NCBI RefSeq assembly: GCF_002355415.1
Contig: NZ_AP014936.1
Span: 1,860,001 to 1,924,000 of the forward strand
Reading direction: 5' to 3'
Length of the DNA stretch: 64,000 bases
From: Sulfurifustis variabilis
Lineage (GTDB): Bacteria; Pseudomonadota; Gammaproteobacteria; Acidiferrobacterales; Sulfurifustaceae
Shown: in pieces, positions 8,946 through 16,591 of the stretch
How the letters are laid out: the number at the start of each line of letters is the position of its first letter
Numbering within the stretch: the stretch's first letter is position 1
Position numbers and translations under genes: made by a program
Notes under the pieces: generated by a model
The model's input: only the letters and a program-made list of their open reading frames with translations
Told to the model about the DNA's origin: nothing
Databases searched by the model: none

Positions 8946-9366
8946 TTCCGGATCCCCCCTTTTCGGGCGCGGCAGGCGTCCCGCGGTGCGGTACATGCGC
9001 GTACGTTTCCTTCGGTATGTAAGCGTCCCGGGCGATCTTGAGCAGGGTCGCGAGCGATCGGAAACCGTGTCGCAGGACGACCTGCAGGAGATAGTCTCCG
9101 TTGCACGAGTACTCGCGGCAGACGCGCGGTCGTCGGGTCCAGACGCGGCACAGACTGGTCTGCACGTCGAAGTGCACGCAGTTCCCGCTTTCCGGATCCT
9201 TGTCGACAAATCCCTTGGCGACGCGACCGGGGTTCACGGTCTCCTGCTCATCGGGATCGAGGCGCACGAGCAGGCGACAGCAGAACGTGCCGCACCCCAT
9301 CTCCCGGCCGCGGTCGCAATCCACCCCCACCTCGCAGTCGGGTTTGTCGTTCCCGCCGCTCATCAT
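8920..9366 (-). CDS. YkgJ-type cysteine-cluster protein
   Basis: This 148-residue protein has the pattern of the YkgJ/UPF0153 zinc- or iron-chelating cysteine-cluster family: CDRGREMGCGTFCC near the start, then CVHFD, SLCRVW and RPRVCREYSC. Such proteins bind metal through the scattered Cys residues; biochemical roles are mostly unknown. It overlaps the reductase-globin gene by 26 bases at its 3' end and follows the small membrane-protein gene by 4 bases, so it is part of the same transcript. Two adjacent ATG codons (9366 and 9363) could serve as start. A link to the [2Fe-2S]/haem protein next door, such as metal supply, is inference. Confidence 0.75.
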   Translation of the reverse strand: MMSGGNDKPDCEVGVDCDRGREMGCGTFCCRLLVRLDPDEQETVNPGRVAKGFVDKDPESGNCVHFDVQTSLCRVWTRRPRVCREYSCNGDYLLQVVLRHGFRSLATLLKIARDAYIPKETYAHVPHRGTPAAPEKGGSGSAAIELRG

Positions 9367-9370
9367 TGAT

Positions 9371-9514
9371 TCATCCGTCGGCCGCCTGAAACGCGACGAG
9401 CACCAGCGGGACGATCAGCCAGAGCAGGCCCTTCGCCAGGAAGAACAGGAACGCCACAAACGGGAGTTTGCGCAGCCACTCGTTCAGGTGTTGCTTCGTC
9501 CACGCTCGCGCCAC
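9371..9514 (-). CDS. Small single-helix membrane protein (47 residues)
   Basis: A short gene fills the gap between the Roadblock and YkgJ-type genes. It starts at GTG 9514, with AAGGA 10 bases upstream and 6 bases after the Roadblock stop, and ends at TGA 9371-9373. The product has a basic amphipathic N-terminus (RAWTKQHLNEWLRKL), a roughly 22-residue hydrophobic helix (FVAFLFFLAKGLLWLIVPLV) and a short polar end. No family is recognised. The spacing, ribosome site and clear membrane helix argue for a real gene. It could anchor the Roadblock/GTPase proteins at the membrane, but that is speculation. Confidence 0.6.
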   Translation of the reverse strand: MARAWTKQHLNEWLRKLPFVAFLFFLAKGLLWLIVPLVLVAFQAADG

Positions 9515-9520
9515 GGCCGC

Positions 9521-9931
9521 CTATCCTTTCGGCCTGAATGCCGTCCGCACCACGGCCGCCGTGCGCTTCGCCTCGAGGAAAACCATTCCGAGGTTGATCG
9601 TGACTCTCGCGGCGACGGCGAGCACCGCGTCCGGGCCCGCCTGCACCAGCAGCATCGTGCCGTTCTCTCCCTCGATCAGCACCTGCTTCAATTGCCCGCG
9701 CGCGATCTCCTGCGCAGCCCGGTCGGCGAGCGCAAGCAGCGAGGCGCACATGGCGCCGAACCGGTCCGCATCGATGCCTTCGCCTAGGACCGAGGCGATC
9801 GTGAGGCCGTCACCGGAGATCACGGCGGATGCCTCGATGTCCGCGGAGAGGCTGTTCAGCCGCCGCAAGACCGGTCGAAGCGCCTTCGCCAGCGGATGTT
9901 GTGCCTGACTGTCGTTCACTGCTGCCTGCAT
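9521..9931 (-). CDS. Roadblock/LC7 domain protein
   Basis: At 136 residues this is a one-domain Roadblock/LC7 protein and the clearest of the set. It has a leading helix (LAKALRPVLRRLNSLS), the strand pair IEASAVISGDGLTIASVL, helix IDADRFGAMCASLLALADRAAQEI, strands QVLIEGENGTMLLVQAGPDAVLAVAA and a final helix (INLGMVFLEAKRTAAVV). It resembles MglB-type regulators of Ras-like GTPases; the likely partner is the GTPase at 11807-12352. The next gene, encoding the small membrane protein, starts 7 bases after its stop. Homology to the gene at 6320-6712 is visible in the GAMCASLLAL/GALCGELATL helix, so the two are probably paralogues. Confidence 0.85.
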   Translation of the reverse strand: MQAAVNDSQAQHPLAKALRPVLRRLNSLSADIEASAVISGDGLTIASVLGEGIDADRFGAMCASLLALADRAAQEIARGQLKQVLIEGENGTMLLVQAGPDAVLAVAARVTINLGMVFLEAKRTAAVVRTAFRPKG

Positions 9932-9994
9932 GGTTATCCCTCCGCCCCGGCATCGCGGCCGGTCGGCCGCGATCCGTGAGCCGATCTCCGAGAC

Positions 9995-10405
9995 TTATGC
10001 CGCCTTTTCGATTTCCGGCACGAAACCGCGTGCCTTGGTCAACGCCATGCCGAGGTTGGCCGACTTGCGGCATACGACACCGAGGACATGCTCCTCGTTC
10101 TGCTTGCCGCGGATGAAGATGTGTACCAGGTTGTCGCTGTTCACGATCATCTCGTTGAAGTAGTGATGACCGTCGTCTTTGAGGCCACGCGCCTTCTTGA
10201 ACATCTTCTCGATCATGGTCACGTTCGCCCCCTGGAACATATCGGCCGTGGCGGCGGCGAGCAGCTCCAGGATCTCGGTCGGATGCGAGTCGACCGTCTT
10301 GATTCCGAGCAGCATGCCCGTCGAGAGATCGACATACCCGGCCGCCACGCATTCCGGAACGCCGGCGACGACCTTCTGGAGGTGAGCTTCGAGCGCATTA
10401 GCCAT
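9995..10405 (-). CDS. Roadblock-like protein, diverged
   Basis: A 136-residue protein with a diverged Roadblock-like arrangement: helix MANALEAHLQKVVAGV, strands CVAAGYVDLSTGMLLGIKTVD, a helix with EILELLAAATADMFQG, an inserted loop (MFKKARGLKDDGHHYFNEM), then NLVHIFIRGKQNEEHVLGVVC and a final helix (NLGMALTKARGFVPEIEKA). The long insertion separates it from the other two Roadblock genes, so it may play a distinct platform role. It lies 25 bases downstream of the ABC-phosphatase fusion and 63 bases upstream of the next Roadblock gene, in the same direction. Confidence 0.7.
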   Translation of the reverse strand: MANALEAHLQKVVAGVPECVAAGYVDLSTGMLLGIKTVDSHPTEILELLAAATADMFQGANVTMIEKMFKKARGLKDDGHHYFNEMIVNSDNLVHIFIRGKQNEEHVLGVVCRKSANLGMALTKARGFVPEIEKAA

Positions 10406-10430
10406 TACACGGACTCCTTGATTGGTTTAG

Positions 10431-11810
10431 TTAGTTGGATGGAACCGACTGATCGGCCCGCGTGCGAGCCGTACTGGCGTGCGCCCGGTGCTGCCGGGCG
10501 CGTGAATTGGCGAGGCTCCGTGCGAAGGCCTCGAGAAACTCGACCTGCGCCTCCGACTGCACCCAGCGCGGCTCGATGCATCGCACCGACTCGAGTGCAT
10601 CGAGCGCGCTCCGGCCCTCCCAGATGAGATACGCCGCGAGCACGGTGCCGGTGCGCCCGAGGCCCGCGCGGCAATGCACCGCGACGACTTTTCCGTCCGC
10701 CATGAGTCCCTGCATTTGCCGGCAGAGCTCGACGGCCTGGCGTACCGTGGGCGCCTCCATGTCCGTAATCGGGCTCCAGATCCCGTCTATGCCATAGTCG
10801 CCCAGCAGCTTCGGGTCGACCGGATTACGCGTTAGTGACACGAGCGTGGTAACGCCGACGCGCTTGAGCGCGCTCAGGTCGTAATCGATATCGCGTACCA
10901 CCCCCGGGCGCGGGGTACCCGCGAGCATGCCCTTCTTCATCCAGAGAAACCCGCGCGGCCCGAATGAATCGCTCACGTAGGCGCGCGCTTCGGCGGGCAA
11001 CGGCGGGGGTACCGGCACGCCGGCATCGAGCTCTTCCGGCTTCGCGCCGGGGGACGGCACGACACAACAGCCGCTGCGCACGAATTCGCGCGCGGGCTCC
11101 GAGCGCGGGTCGACGAAGAAATGCTCGGTCGCGCGATGCTCCTGGATCCGGCCGCCGGCGAGCAGCGCCGTGTGGCCGCCGAGGCGATCCGCGTGTTCCT
11201 GGTTGTGAAGCACGATGAGGATAGCCCGGCGCCGGCTCTCCTTGGCGATGTACTCGAGAATCGGCTCGCATTCGCTCGGTTCGAGCCCGCTCGTCGGTTC
11301 GTCGAGACACAGGAGGCGCGGCGAGGCGGCGGCGAGCCGCAGGATGGCGAGGTGGCGCTGCACCCCGAGCGGCAGCTTGACCACCGCCCTTTCCAGACGT
11401 CCGGCGAGATCGTCGAGCCCCGCGTGGTGCAGGAGACGCCGGGCGAGATCGCGCTGCTGCAGAAGCGTGAGCGTGTGCCGCTCCGGCAGGTCGTGAACCA
11501 GGTTCTCGAGCACGCCCGCCATCATCAGGCGCGCGCTCTGCGTTACCATTGCCGGCCGCTCACCGTCACCCAGCGGGGTTCCGGCATACGTCGCGTCGCC
11601 CCACCAGCGGTGCGAGGGGTTCGCGGCATTGAACCCGGCCAGGGTACGGAGCAGCGTCGATTTGCCGGTGCCGGCGGGCCCCATGAGCACCGTCACACCG
11701 CGCTCGGGAACGTCGAGAGTCACGTCGCTCAGGATCACGCGTTCGCCGAACGCGACACCGAAGCCGCGCAACGACAGCGTGTTCGACGCCTGGGCCTGGT
11801 TCGGGCTCAA
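10431..11810 (-). CDS. ABC ATPase fused to a dual-specificity protein phosphatase
   Basis: This 459-residue fusion is unusual. Residues 10-235 are an ABC ATPase: Walker A GPAGTGKST (44-52), Q-loop Gln91, Walker B LLCLDEPTSGL (around 167-175) and H-loop His202. The signature is degenerate (KLPLGVQRHLAIL instead of LSGGQ). Residues about 275-445 form a cyclin-like dual-specificity phosphatase: general acid Asp350 (PITD) and the P-loop HCRAGLGRTG with catalytic Cys380 and Arg386. No membrane helices are present and no permease gene is nearby, so transport is unlikely. An ATP-gated phosphatase acting on a Ser/Thr/Tyr-phosphorylated partner is a reasonable inference. The TTG start at 11810 overlaps the GTPase stop (TTGA). 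Confidence 0.85.
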   Translation of the reverse strand: MSPNQAQASNTLSLRGFGVAFGERVILSDVTLDVPERGVTVLMGPAGTGKSTLLRTLAGFNAANPSHRWWGDATYAGTPLGDGERPAMVTQSARLMMAGVLENLVHDLPERHTLTLLQQRDLARRLLHHAGLDDLAGRLERAVVKLPLGVQRHLAILRLAAASPRLLCLDEPTSGLEPSECEPILEYIAKESRRRAILIVLHNQEHADRLGGHTALLAGGRIQEHRATEHFFVDPRSEPAREFVRSGCCVVPSPGAKPEELDAGVPVPPPLPAEARAYVSDSFGPRGFLWMKKGMLAGTPRPGVVRDIDYDLSALKRVGVTTLVSLTRNPVDPKLLGDYGIDGIWSPITDMEAPTVRQAVELCRQMQGLMADGKVVAVHCRAGLGRTGTVLAAYLIWEGRSALDALESVRCIEPRWVQSEAQVEFLEAFARSLANSRARQHRAHASTARTRADQSVPSN

Positions 11811-12352
11811 CGCTTGAGTCCCGGGTCGAGCATCGTGAGCAGCGCGAGGAGCAGCATCTTGACGTCCTCGCGCCGGCGCGCGTCCACCTCGAACAGCGGC
11901 GGCCTCATCCCGAGCTCGGCGAGTTTCGTATGGTACGTGTACAGTCCCGGCCGGGGCTTCACGTCCATGCGCGTCACCCCGATCACCACCTCGCGCTCCG
12001 AGATGAAGTCCTTGAACGCCGTGAGATAGTGCTCCAGATCGGCCAGCGGGTCCTCGCGTGCATTGTCGATCAGCATGACCAGACCGATACCCCCGCGCGT
12101 CAGGATGTCCCACATGAAATCGAAGCGATCCTGCCCGGGCGAGCCGTACAGATGCACCTTGGCGCCGCCATCGAGATTGAGCACGCCATAGTCCATCGCG
12201 ACCGTCGTGTTGCTCTTGCGGCGCGCCGTCTCGTCCGTTGCGCGCTGCTCGGTACGCACGAGCGGGATGTCGCTGATCGCCTCGATCGCGGTCGTCTTCC
12301 CCGCGCCCACGGAGCCCGCGAAAATGATCTTGTGGTCCGTCGCCATGTTCAT
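11807..12352 (-). CDS. MglA-like small Ras-family GTPase
   Basis: A 181-residue P-loop GTPase. Walker A is GSVGAGKTT (about 13-21). The switch II region reads LYGSPGQDRF (about 68-77), with PGQ in place of the canonical DxxG Asp, as in MglA and related bacterial Ras-like proteins. The base-recognition motif is TRMD (127-130). Such GTPases act as molecular switches for polarity, motility or signalling, with Roadblock proteins as GAP or scaffold. Four Roadblock-type genes lie in the same operon, and the ABC-phosphatase fusion overlaps its stop. ATG 12352 lies 11 bases after the upstream gene's stop. The controlled output is unknown. Confidence 0.9.
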   Translation of the reverse strand: MNMATDHKIIFAGSVGAGKTTAIEAISDIPLVRTEQRATDETARRKSNTTVAMDYGVLNLDGGAKVHLYGSPGQDRFDFMWDILTRGGIGLVMLIDNAREDPLADLEHYLTAFKDFISEREVVIGVTRMDVKPRPGLYTYHTKLAELGMRPPLFEVDARRREDVKMLLLALLTMLDPGLKR

Positions 12353-12363
12353 TGTCGGTTCTC

Positions 12364-13008
12364 CTACAGCCCGGCGATCTTGTTGAGCAGCAGACCCAGC
12401 AGCGGCTGATTGCGGTGCGGTTTAAGGACGGGCTCGACGGGTTTGCGATTGATTGCAATCGCGAGGCCGGCGCACCGGGCGGCGCTGTAGAACGCGTACA
12501 TCTCGGTCCGCGGAACCTTGAGCAGGCGCCCGGCGAAGCCGATCGAGGTGGGATACCGCGTCAGCAGCGCCGCGACGCGCATGGCGCTCGCGGGCGCCGG
12601 CAGGCGCGTGAGGTTCGGCCAGTGGCGGAGCTGCACGACATCGTCGCGAAAGCAGCCCTCCATGAGTCGCCCGTTCGATGCATAGTACCCGGCCTGCCAC
12701 ATCAGCTCGTCCAGATTGCGACCGATTCCGTGCTGCCGCGCGATCGCCTCCGTCTTGGCGGCCCCCAGGCAGCTCACGCGGAAGCGATCGGCCGGCGCCT
12801 GGCACAAGGTCGGCACGTCGCCCGATGCGAAAAACTCGCCGCGGGCGGGAAACAGGATGATCTCGCCCAGATCGCCCCCGTGGATGCGCACATCCTGCCG
12901 GTTCGCAACCGCGCGCCGAAGCAAACCGACGACGTAGTGATCCGGATTGAAGTTCCGCTCTTCTTCGCCCTGTGAGATCCCATGGGCGGGTACGCTTTCA
13001 CCCAGCAT
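12364..13008 (-). CDS. Uncharacterised protein, first gene of the GTPase/Roadblock operon
   Basis: A 214-residue protein that I do not recognise. The middle is mixed alpha/beta (VRIHGGDLGEIILFPARGEFFAS; KTEAIARQHGIGRNLDELMWQAGYYAS). The last 75 residues resemble a winged helix (MRVAALLTRYPTSIGFAGRLLKVPRTEMYAFYSAARCAGLAI) followed by a basic tail (NRKPVEPVLKPHRN). PatA/DUF4388-like proteins near Ras-like GTPases have similar tails, so a scaffold role is possible. The ATG at 13008 has a GGGGG-rich ribosome site a few bases upstream. It is the first gene after the sigma-54 promoter at 13255-13270. Its frame stays open upstream into the broken kinase, but the upstream part is out-of-frame kinase code and is not taken as part of this gene. 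Confidence 0.6.
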   Translation of the reverse strand: MLGESVPAHGISQGEEERNFNPDHYVVGLLRRAVANRQDVRIHGGDLGEIILFPARGEFFASGDVPTLCQAPADRFRVSCLGAAKTEAIARQHGIGRNLDELMWQAGYYASNGRLMEGCFRDDVVQLRHWPNLTRLPAPASAMRVAALLTRYPTSIGFAGRLLKVPRTEMYAFYSAARCAGLAIAINRKPVEPVLKPHRNQPLLGLLLNKIAGL

Positions 13009-13179
13009 TGCGACACCCCCGACTCCGAGACACGCGTTTCGATGTAGTGCAACCGTGCGCGCCTTCCCTTGCGCAGTCCCTGTCCGTGGGTTGAAGCTGG
13101 TCGCGTGATTGAACGCGGAGCAGCAACGCCGAAAACGTCGCGCAATCGCGTTCGAGCAGGATGTGGGCTCTATCGGTGC

Positions 13180-13200
13180 CGACAGCAGCGACTGCTGTCG
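13180..13200 (-). other. Perfect 9-bp inverted repeat in the operon leader
   Basis: Arms CGACAGCAG and CTGCTGTCG are separated by 3 bases. The repeat lies between the sigma-54 promoter (13255-13270) and the first gene of the GTPase/Roadblock operon (ATG 13008), so it would form a stable hairpin in the long 5' leader. It could be an operator, an attenuator, or a target of the ANTAR regulator encoded 3.6 kb upstream. The loop does not match the hexaloop typical of ANTAR targets. The rest of the 331-base gap at 13009-13339 shows no gene. Confidence 0.55.
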
Positions 13201-13254
13201 TCCATCAGAAGCCGCGTGGCGGGCAGTGGGCCATGCAGCGGATGCAGAATCAGC

Positions 13255-13270
13255 TGCAAGGCACGTGCCA
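13255..13270 (-). promoter_or_regulatory. Sigma-54 promoter for the GTPase/Roadblock operon
   Basis: On the minus strand the bases read TGGCACGTGCCTTGCA, which matches the RpoN consensus TGGCACG-N4-TTGCW at every defined position, with the required GG-N10-GC spacing. Transcription would start about 12 bases further on, near 13243, giving a leader of about 235 bases before ATG 13008. It lies between the broken kinase and the operon, where a promoter is expected. No enhancer-binding activator gene is visible in the window. Confidence 0.8.
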
Positions 13271-13339
13271 GGGAGAGAACAGGCGGTTAAGTGCGCGTGC
13301 CGACAGCTAATCGTGAGACTAGAACAGGGAGCGTGACTG

Positions 13340-14802
13340 TCAAGCGAACGCGCGCAACTGCCCTTGCTCGTCCCATGCCACCTCCCCCACCGTCCACTCT
13401 CCCTCTCGGTACAGGCGAAAGCGCGCGCCCTTGGTCGGCAGGAGGGCGCGCACCAGGTCGAGGCCGACGCCGCTGGCGCTCTCGCGCGCAGGTGCAATAC
13501 GCGCACGGTGCCGAGGCGGTTGTCGGGGTAGCCGTGGTTCGTGGCGTTCTGGATGAGCTCGTTCAGGATGAGCGCGATCGGGACCGCCTCGCTCGCCGGG
13601 ACGCAGAGCTTCGCCGTGGCCTCGGTCGGAAGGGACTGGATCTGGTGCGGGGACAGCGCCCGGGCGACGCGGCACACGCCTTCGATGAGGGCGTTGAGCC
13701 CCACGGTTTCCCGCGTCTGGCGCGACAGCAGGTTGTGGACCTCGGCGATGGCGTAGAGCTGGCCGATGGCGCGGGTCAGGACCGGGCCCGCCTGCGGGTG
13801 GTCCTCGCGGTGGCGGCCGAGGAGTCCGATCACGCCCTGGAGGTTGTTCTTGATGCGGTGGTGCACCTCGCGCACGATCACGGCGAGGCGGTCGGCCTCG
13901 GTCTTGGCCTGCTGGTAGCGCTGGATGTTCGCCACCGTGTGCGCCACCTGCACGGCGAGGGACTCGAGGTGCGGGAGGTGCGCGGGGGTGAAGGCGCGGG
14001 GGCGGTGGCTCGCGAGGCAGAGCGCTGCACGGGGCTGTCCGCCCAGGGGCAGGCAGACGCAGGAATGCATTCCTTCCGCCAACGCCTTCCGACTATCCCT
14101 CACCTCCGCGCACAACCGATGGCGTTCTCCGCCGTTCGCAAACCGCATTCCGCACGCCTCGGCTCTCGCTATCGCCAGACGGTGCGTTTGCACCACGTCG
14201 CCTTCGAGCACCACCCGCTCGAACAGGACGTCCTCGCCCTCTTCCCATGCGACCGCGAACTGGTCTAGCGGCAGAACCGGCGCCAGACCGCGGGCGATCC
14301 CTTCGAAAACGCCATCCAGGCTTTTTGCCGTCGCCATGGTTTCGCCGGCGACGGCGAGCACGCGCAGCCACTGGCCCGTCTCGGCCTTGCGCAGTGCCGC
14401 AAGCAGCCGGGCCTCGAGGGCGGCCGGATCGGCGGCGGCCATTACGAAGTCGTCGACCAGCCGTTCGGCGAGAAACGGCATGGCCTGTGCGGCGTCGTCG
14501 ACGATGAGCATCACGCCCGCGGGAGCAGCGACACCCGCTCGCAGCGCGCGCAGGCCATCCAGCGGCTCGCCCGCCAGCGCGTCCCGGGACGCGACAAGCA
14601 GAACCGACGGACGGGTACGCATGGCGACCAGGGCATCGTCCAGTGTCGCGACGCCGCGAAACCCCATTCCCAGCGATTGCAGGACGCTCGGGACGCGGTC
14701 CCCGGTCCGGCCGACGCCGATGACCTCGCCCGACATCCCGCTCGAAGTCGTCACATCCGGCGCCCTGTCATCGGACGGCGCAGTCACTGTCCTCGTGCTC
14801 AT
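13340..14802 (-). pseudogene. Receiver-like/GAF/HisKA_2 histidine kinase broken by a 52-bp deletion
   Basis: The intact design is clear. Residues 1-150 are a receiver-like region without a typical phospho-Asp site, followed by a GAF domain, then HisKA_2 (REVHHRIKNNLQGVIGLL) and HATPase_c up to LILNELIQNATNHGYPDNRLGTVRV. At 13498/13499 a 52-base deletion, compared with the near-identical gene at 17218-18402, shifts the frame. The remaining ATPase part (ARESASGVGLDLVRALLP) sits in another frame ending at TGA 13340-13342. The start overlaps the stop of the REC-EAL gene (ATGA). The shifted frame has no stop before the next gene, so translation would run on through unrelated sequence. An assembly error in the repeat is possible. 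Confidence 0.8.
13379..14010. repeat. Copy 1 of a 632/684-bp repeat encoding a kinase core
   Basis: By eye this block is identical to 17266-17949 except for a missing 52-base segment (17386-17437 in the other copy). It covers the end of GAF, HisKA_2 and HATPase_c of two neighbouring kinase genes whose N-terminal sensors differ. Perfect identity at DNA level, including third codon positions, suggests recent duplication or gene conversion rather than selection on protein. Confidence 0.9.
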
Positions 14803-16472
14803 AGCGGCCCGGGTCTCCCGATATAAAACCCTTGTGCATGATCCACCCCATGAGCGCGAAGCACGGTCACCGTCTGCTCGTCGCTCACGTGCTCGGCGAT
14901 CGTCTGGATGCCCAGGCCGCGCGCCACATCGACCATGGCCGTGACGAACAGGCGGTCGCACGCCGTGCGGGCGAGATCGCGCACGAACGCGCCGTCGATC
15001 TTGATGTAATCCACAGGGAGGCTCCGCAAATAGGAAAACGAACCGAAACCGGCACCGAAGTCGTCCAGGGCGAACCGGATGCCGGCACTCTTGAGCTCCG
15101 CCATGAAGTGCTGCGCCTGCCGCACGTCCCGGAGCGCCGCGGTCTCGGTGATTTCAAAGACGAGACGCGCGGGATCGACCCCCGCGACCCGAACCACTTC
15201 GGCGATGCGACGTTGTAGCTCAGGGCGGCCGAAATGCGCCCCGCTGAGGTTGACGGCGATGAAGCGGTCGGGTGCTTCGACCTGGAGCCCGACGAGGCGG
15301 TTCACCGCCAGCTCGATGACCCGCTTGTCGAGATCCTCGATCAGGCCGCGCCGCTCGGCGAAGGGCAGGAAATCCGCGGGCGTCAGCAGGTTGTCGTGAC
15401 GGTCGCGAACCCGCATGAGCGCCTCGTATCCGGTCACCGCACCGCTCCGCAGCTCCACGATCGGCTGGTAGACGACGTGCACGCCGCCTTCCTCGAGTGC
15501 GTTTCGAAGCACCGATTCCATGGCCTCGCCCTCGGCGCAAGGCTGCACCCGGTCCGTGCCGTAAAGGTACAGCGACCCGGGAACGCCCGCCCGCGCCTCC
15601 TCGAGCGCTGCGTACGCGTGCAAGATCACGGCCCCGGGCGTCGAGGCGCCATGAAACAGGGCCACACCCGCGCGACCGTACAGGCGGCGGTTTCCGGGAA
15701 TCGGGTATGCCTGGATGACGTCGAGCAACGCCCGCCCGGCACGGAGCGCGGACCCCGCATCGGCATCGGGCAACAGGACGAAGAGCTGGTCTTCCCAGAC
15801 CCGCGCGAAGAAATCCTCCTGCCGCAAGCCTGCACGCAGCCGATCGCACAGTGCGGAGATCAGGACCCGGGCCGGCAAGGGTCCTTCACGCTGCACGATC
15901 GCATCGAAACCCTCGATGTCGATGAGCACGCATGCGGCCCCACCGTCCGTTCGGGCGGATGTCGCGATCAGCGCGCCGAGCGCGCGCTCGAGGGCACGCC
16001 GGTCGACGCGCACGTGGGCACCGCCATCCTGGCCCTCCAGACCGCCAGCGGGCGGTGGTACTCGCGCAGGTGCCCAGTTCCCGCGCCGGGCCCGCACGAG
16101 ATTGAGCTCGATCGAAGGCACCAATTGCGCGGAGTCGATCGGTTTCACGAAGTATCCGTTGACGCCGAGGGCGATCGCCCGCTCGATCAGCCCGGGCTCG
16201 TCCGAGGCCGTCAGCATGAGCACCGGGATGTCGGCCTGCCGGCGGATGCGAGCGGCGACATCGAGTCCCGTGAAACCCGGCATCTGATGGTCGAGGACCA
16301 CGAGGTCGGGCGGATCGCTGGCCAGCGCCGAGAGCGCCTCCCGGCCGCTGTCCACGGCCTGCACGCGATAACCCGCCCGCTCGAGCCCGACGGCCAGAGT
16401 GCTCAGGACAAACCGGTCGTCGTCGACGACCAATATCCGACTTCGAGCGGCGGTGTTGTTTGGGTGCGGCAT
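14799..16472 (-). CDS. Response regulator with degenerate GGDEF and active-looking EAL domain
   Basis: A 557-residue protein. The receiver domain has phospho-Asp61 (VVLDHQMPG) and KPID. A GGDEF-like domain lacks the catalytic motif (VWEDQLFVLL where RxGGDEFxxLL is expected). The EAL domain (from about 315) keeps most catalytic residues: YEALMRV, NLSG, EITET, LDDFGAGFGSFSYL, KIDG, AEHVSD and QGFYIGRP. It should hydrolyse c-di-GMP to pGpG under control of phosphorylation, probably by one of the adjacent HisKA_2 kinases. Its stop overlaps the start of the broken kinase, and 119 bases separate it from the ANTAR regulator gene. The PilZ protein at 50639-51022 is a possible c-di-GMP effector elsewhere in the window. 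Confidence 0.9.
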   Translation of the reverse strand: MPHPNNTAARSRILVVDDDRFVLSTLAVGLERAGYRVQAVDSGREALSALASDPPDLVVLDHQMPGFTGLDVAARIRRQADIPVLMLTASDEPGLIERAIALGVNGYFVKPIDSAQLVPSIELNLVRARRGNWAPARVPPPAGGLEGQDGGAHVRVDRRALERALGALIATSARTDGGAACVLIDIEGFDAIVQREGPLPARVLISALCDRLRAGLRQEDFFARVWEDQLFVLLPDADAGSALRAGRALLDVIQAYPIPGNRRLYGRAGVALFHGASTPGAVILHAYAALEEARAGVPGSLYLYGTDRVQPCAEGEAMESVLRNALEEGGVHVVYQPIVELRSGAVTGYEALMRVRDRHDNLLTPADFLPFAERRGLIEDLDKRVIELAVNRLVGLQVEAPDRFIAVNLSGAHFGRPELQRRIAEVVRVAGVDPARLVFEITETAALRDVRQAQHFMAELKSAGIRFALDDFGAGFGSFSYLRSLPVDYIKIDGAFVRDLARTACDRLFVTAMVDVARGLGIQTIAEHVSDEQTVTVLRAHGVDHAQGFYIGRPGPL

Positions 16473-16591
16473 CCCGGACTCCAGGAGCGAAAGCCAGCGG
16501 GGCGGGACGTGGGCCCAAAGCGACTGCGAGAGACGGTGGAGCGCCGGAAGCGGGATGTGGGCCTCGGCGCGGACAGTTTGGTGCGCCGCCC

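Noticed and set aside
10431-11810. ABC transporter operon
   Set aside because: No permease or binding-protein gene nearby, and the ATPase is fused to a phosphatase with a degenerate signature motif.
10431-12458. One long frame running from upstream of the GTPase through the ABC-phosphatase fusion
   Set aside because: The first 215 codons overlap the GTPase gene in another frame and look random; the TTG at 11810 with TTGA overlap is the natural start.
12364-14961. A single 865-codon gene spanning kinase and unknown protein
   Set aside because: The middle 170 residues are out-of-frame kinase code and intergenic sequence. The duplicate at 17218-18402 proves a 52-base frameshift. Treated as a pseudogene plus a separate gene.
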